From positions 1-53,192 of the forward strand of contig DAOUBP010000089.1 of NCBI GenBank assembly GCA_034432655.1: 53,192 nt of DNA. Reading direction: 5' to 3'. Position 1 is the stretch's first letter. Every line of letters begins with the position of its first letter. The notes beneath the pieces were generated by a model that saw only the letters and a program-made list of their open reading frames with translations, was not told where the DNA came from and made no database searches. The position numbers and the translations under genes are program-made. The stretch is from DAOUBP01 sp034432655 (lineage in GTDB: Bacteria; Chloroflexota; Anaerolineae; CG2-30-64-16). This document shows, piece after piece, positions 52,874 through 53,192 of this stretch.

Positions 52874-52879
52874 ATTGTA
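52874..52879 (-). promoter_or_regulatory. Possible -10 element of the SulP operon
   Basis: TACAAT on the minus strand, about 30 bases before the SulP ATG and followed by an A-rich stretch. No good -35 is seen 16-18 bases upstream. Confidence 0.3.
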
Positions 52880-53159
52880 CCGCATGATGACGGGTTCCGA
52901 AAACTGCAGAAATGGGAGATGTATAGCTTTGGGATAGGTCATGTATCGGCGCGCTGTGCTACGCTGCGGGAGCGTACTGGCTCCGTTCAGCCGGTGGACA
53001 GACCAGTGGGTCACTTGGCGCGTATGTTGCCATTCCGACAGCATCGCGCCGAAGTCCGGTTCACCGGGCGCTGCCAGGTAGCCCGATCCATGCATGGTCG
53101 GGCGGGCCGGCGTGACCGCGCACGCGACGGGTGACGGGTGGCCGGTAGCGGCCAGGATC

Positions 53160-53182
53160 GCCCGGCGCTGAAGTCGCCGGGC
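53160..53182. repeat. GC-rich hairpin at right edge
   Basis: GCCCGGCG, a 7-base CTGAAGT loop, and the exact complement CGCCGGGC. It resembles dispersed intergenic hairpins of other GC-rich genomes. There is no T-run, so a terminator is not supported. Confidence 0.55.
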
Positions 53183-53192
53183 TGCCGAACGG

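Larger units (their letters stand above)
52845..53192. other. Intergenic right end
   Basis: 348 bases without a convincing gene. Two open frames (minus to 53095, plus 52808-53134) lack start signals and look like chance. The stretch holds the SulP promoter candidate and, at its end, a GC-rich hairpin. Confidence 0.55.

Noticed and set aside
52721..53134. Two small open frames at the right end
   Set aside because: No ribosome-binding site and no recognisable protein character; they overlap the SulP promoter region.
1..53192. tRNA, rRNA, transposase or phage structural genes
   Set aside because: None of their sequence or protein motifs was seen on either strand.

Overview
The window looks like chromosomal DNA of a Chloroflexota-type bacterium (Anaerolineae/Caldilineae-like is my guess). 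The reasons are indirect. Many exported proteins carry Thr/Pro 'TPTPTP' linkers, one secreted protein ends in YLPIIWKH, and short perfect hairpins and GCGAAT-type repeats sit between genes. No rRNA, tRNA, CRISPR array or insertion sequence was seen.

Region A (about 1-43.3 kb, all on the minus strand, read right to left) is one very tightly packed locus of about 21 genes. Most genes overlap (ATGA/GTGA) or are a few bases apart. In transcription order it encodes: a Phd/YefM-like antitoxin-type regulator; a membrane-anchored CAP-domain protein; two exported, C-terminally anchored von Willebrand A (VWA) proteins; a large tubulin/FtsZ-like GTPase; a beta-propeller; a divergent protein kinase with a long helical tail; a single-pass helical/TM/PT-linker/Ig-like protein; a secreted DNRLRE-DUF11 protein; a 2637-residue TPR/coiled-coil protein; and a TPR-TM-PT protein. 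A 29-bp perfect hairpin follows. The second half then encodes a metallophosphatase, a third anchored VWA protein, a small helical protein, a P-loop ATPase, its membrane partner, a second TPR-TM-PT-Ig protein, a small ORF, a membrane NACHT NTPase, a two-TM protein, an SPFH-like protein and a HerA/VirB4-type ATPase. The ATPase lacks its Walker B half and breaks off in 24-25 bp tandem repeats at the left window edge. The parts suggest an envelope-spanning assembly: VWA, CAP and Ig-like domains outside, and tubulin, kinase, propeller and TPR scaffolds inside, with STAND/AAA switches. I do not recognise it as a described system.

Region B (43.8-47.1 kb, plus strand) holds an ordinary accessory operon: a Tm-1-like (UPF0261) protein, a phosphoenolpyruvate-hydrolase-family TIM barrel, and an exported purple-acid-phosphatase-like enzyme.

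Region C (47.1-52.8 kb, minus strand) is a second tight operon. It encodes a SulP transporter fused to STAS and rhodanese domains, a diverged class II fructose-bisphosphatase (GlpX), an NB-ARC STAND ATPase and a separate TPR protein. The last 348 bases hold no convincing gene and end in a GC-rich hairpin.

All functions are inferred from motifs read by eye; no database search was possible.
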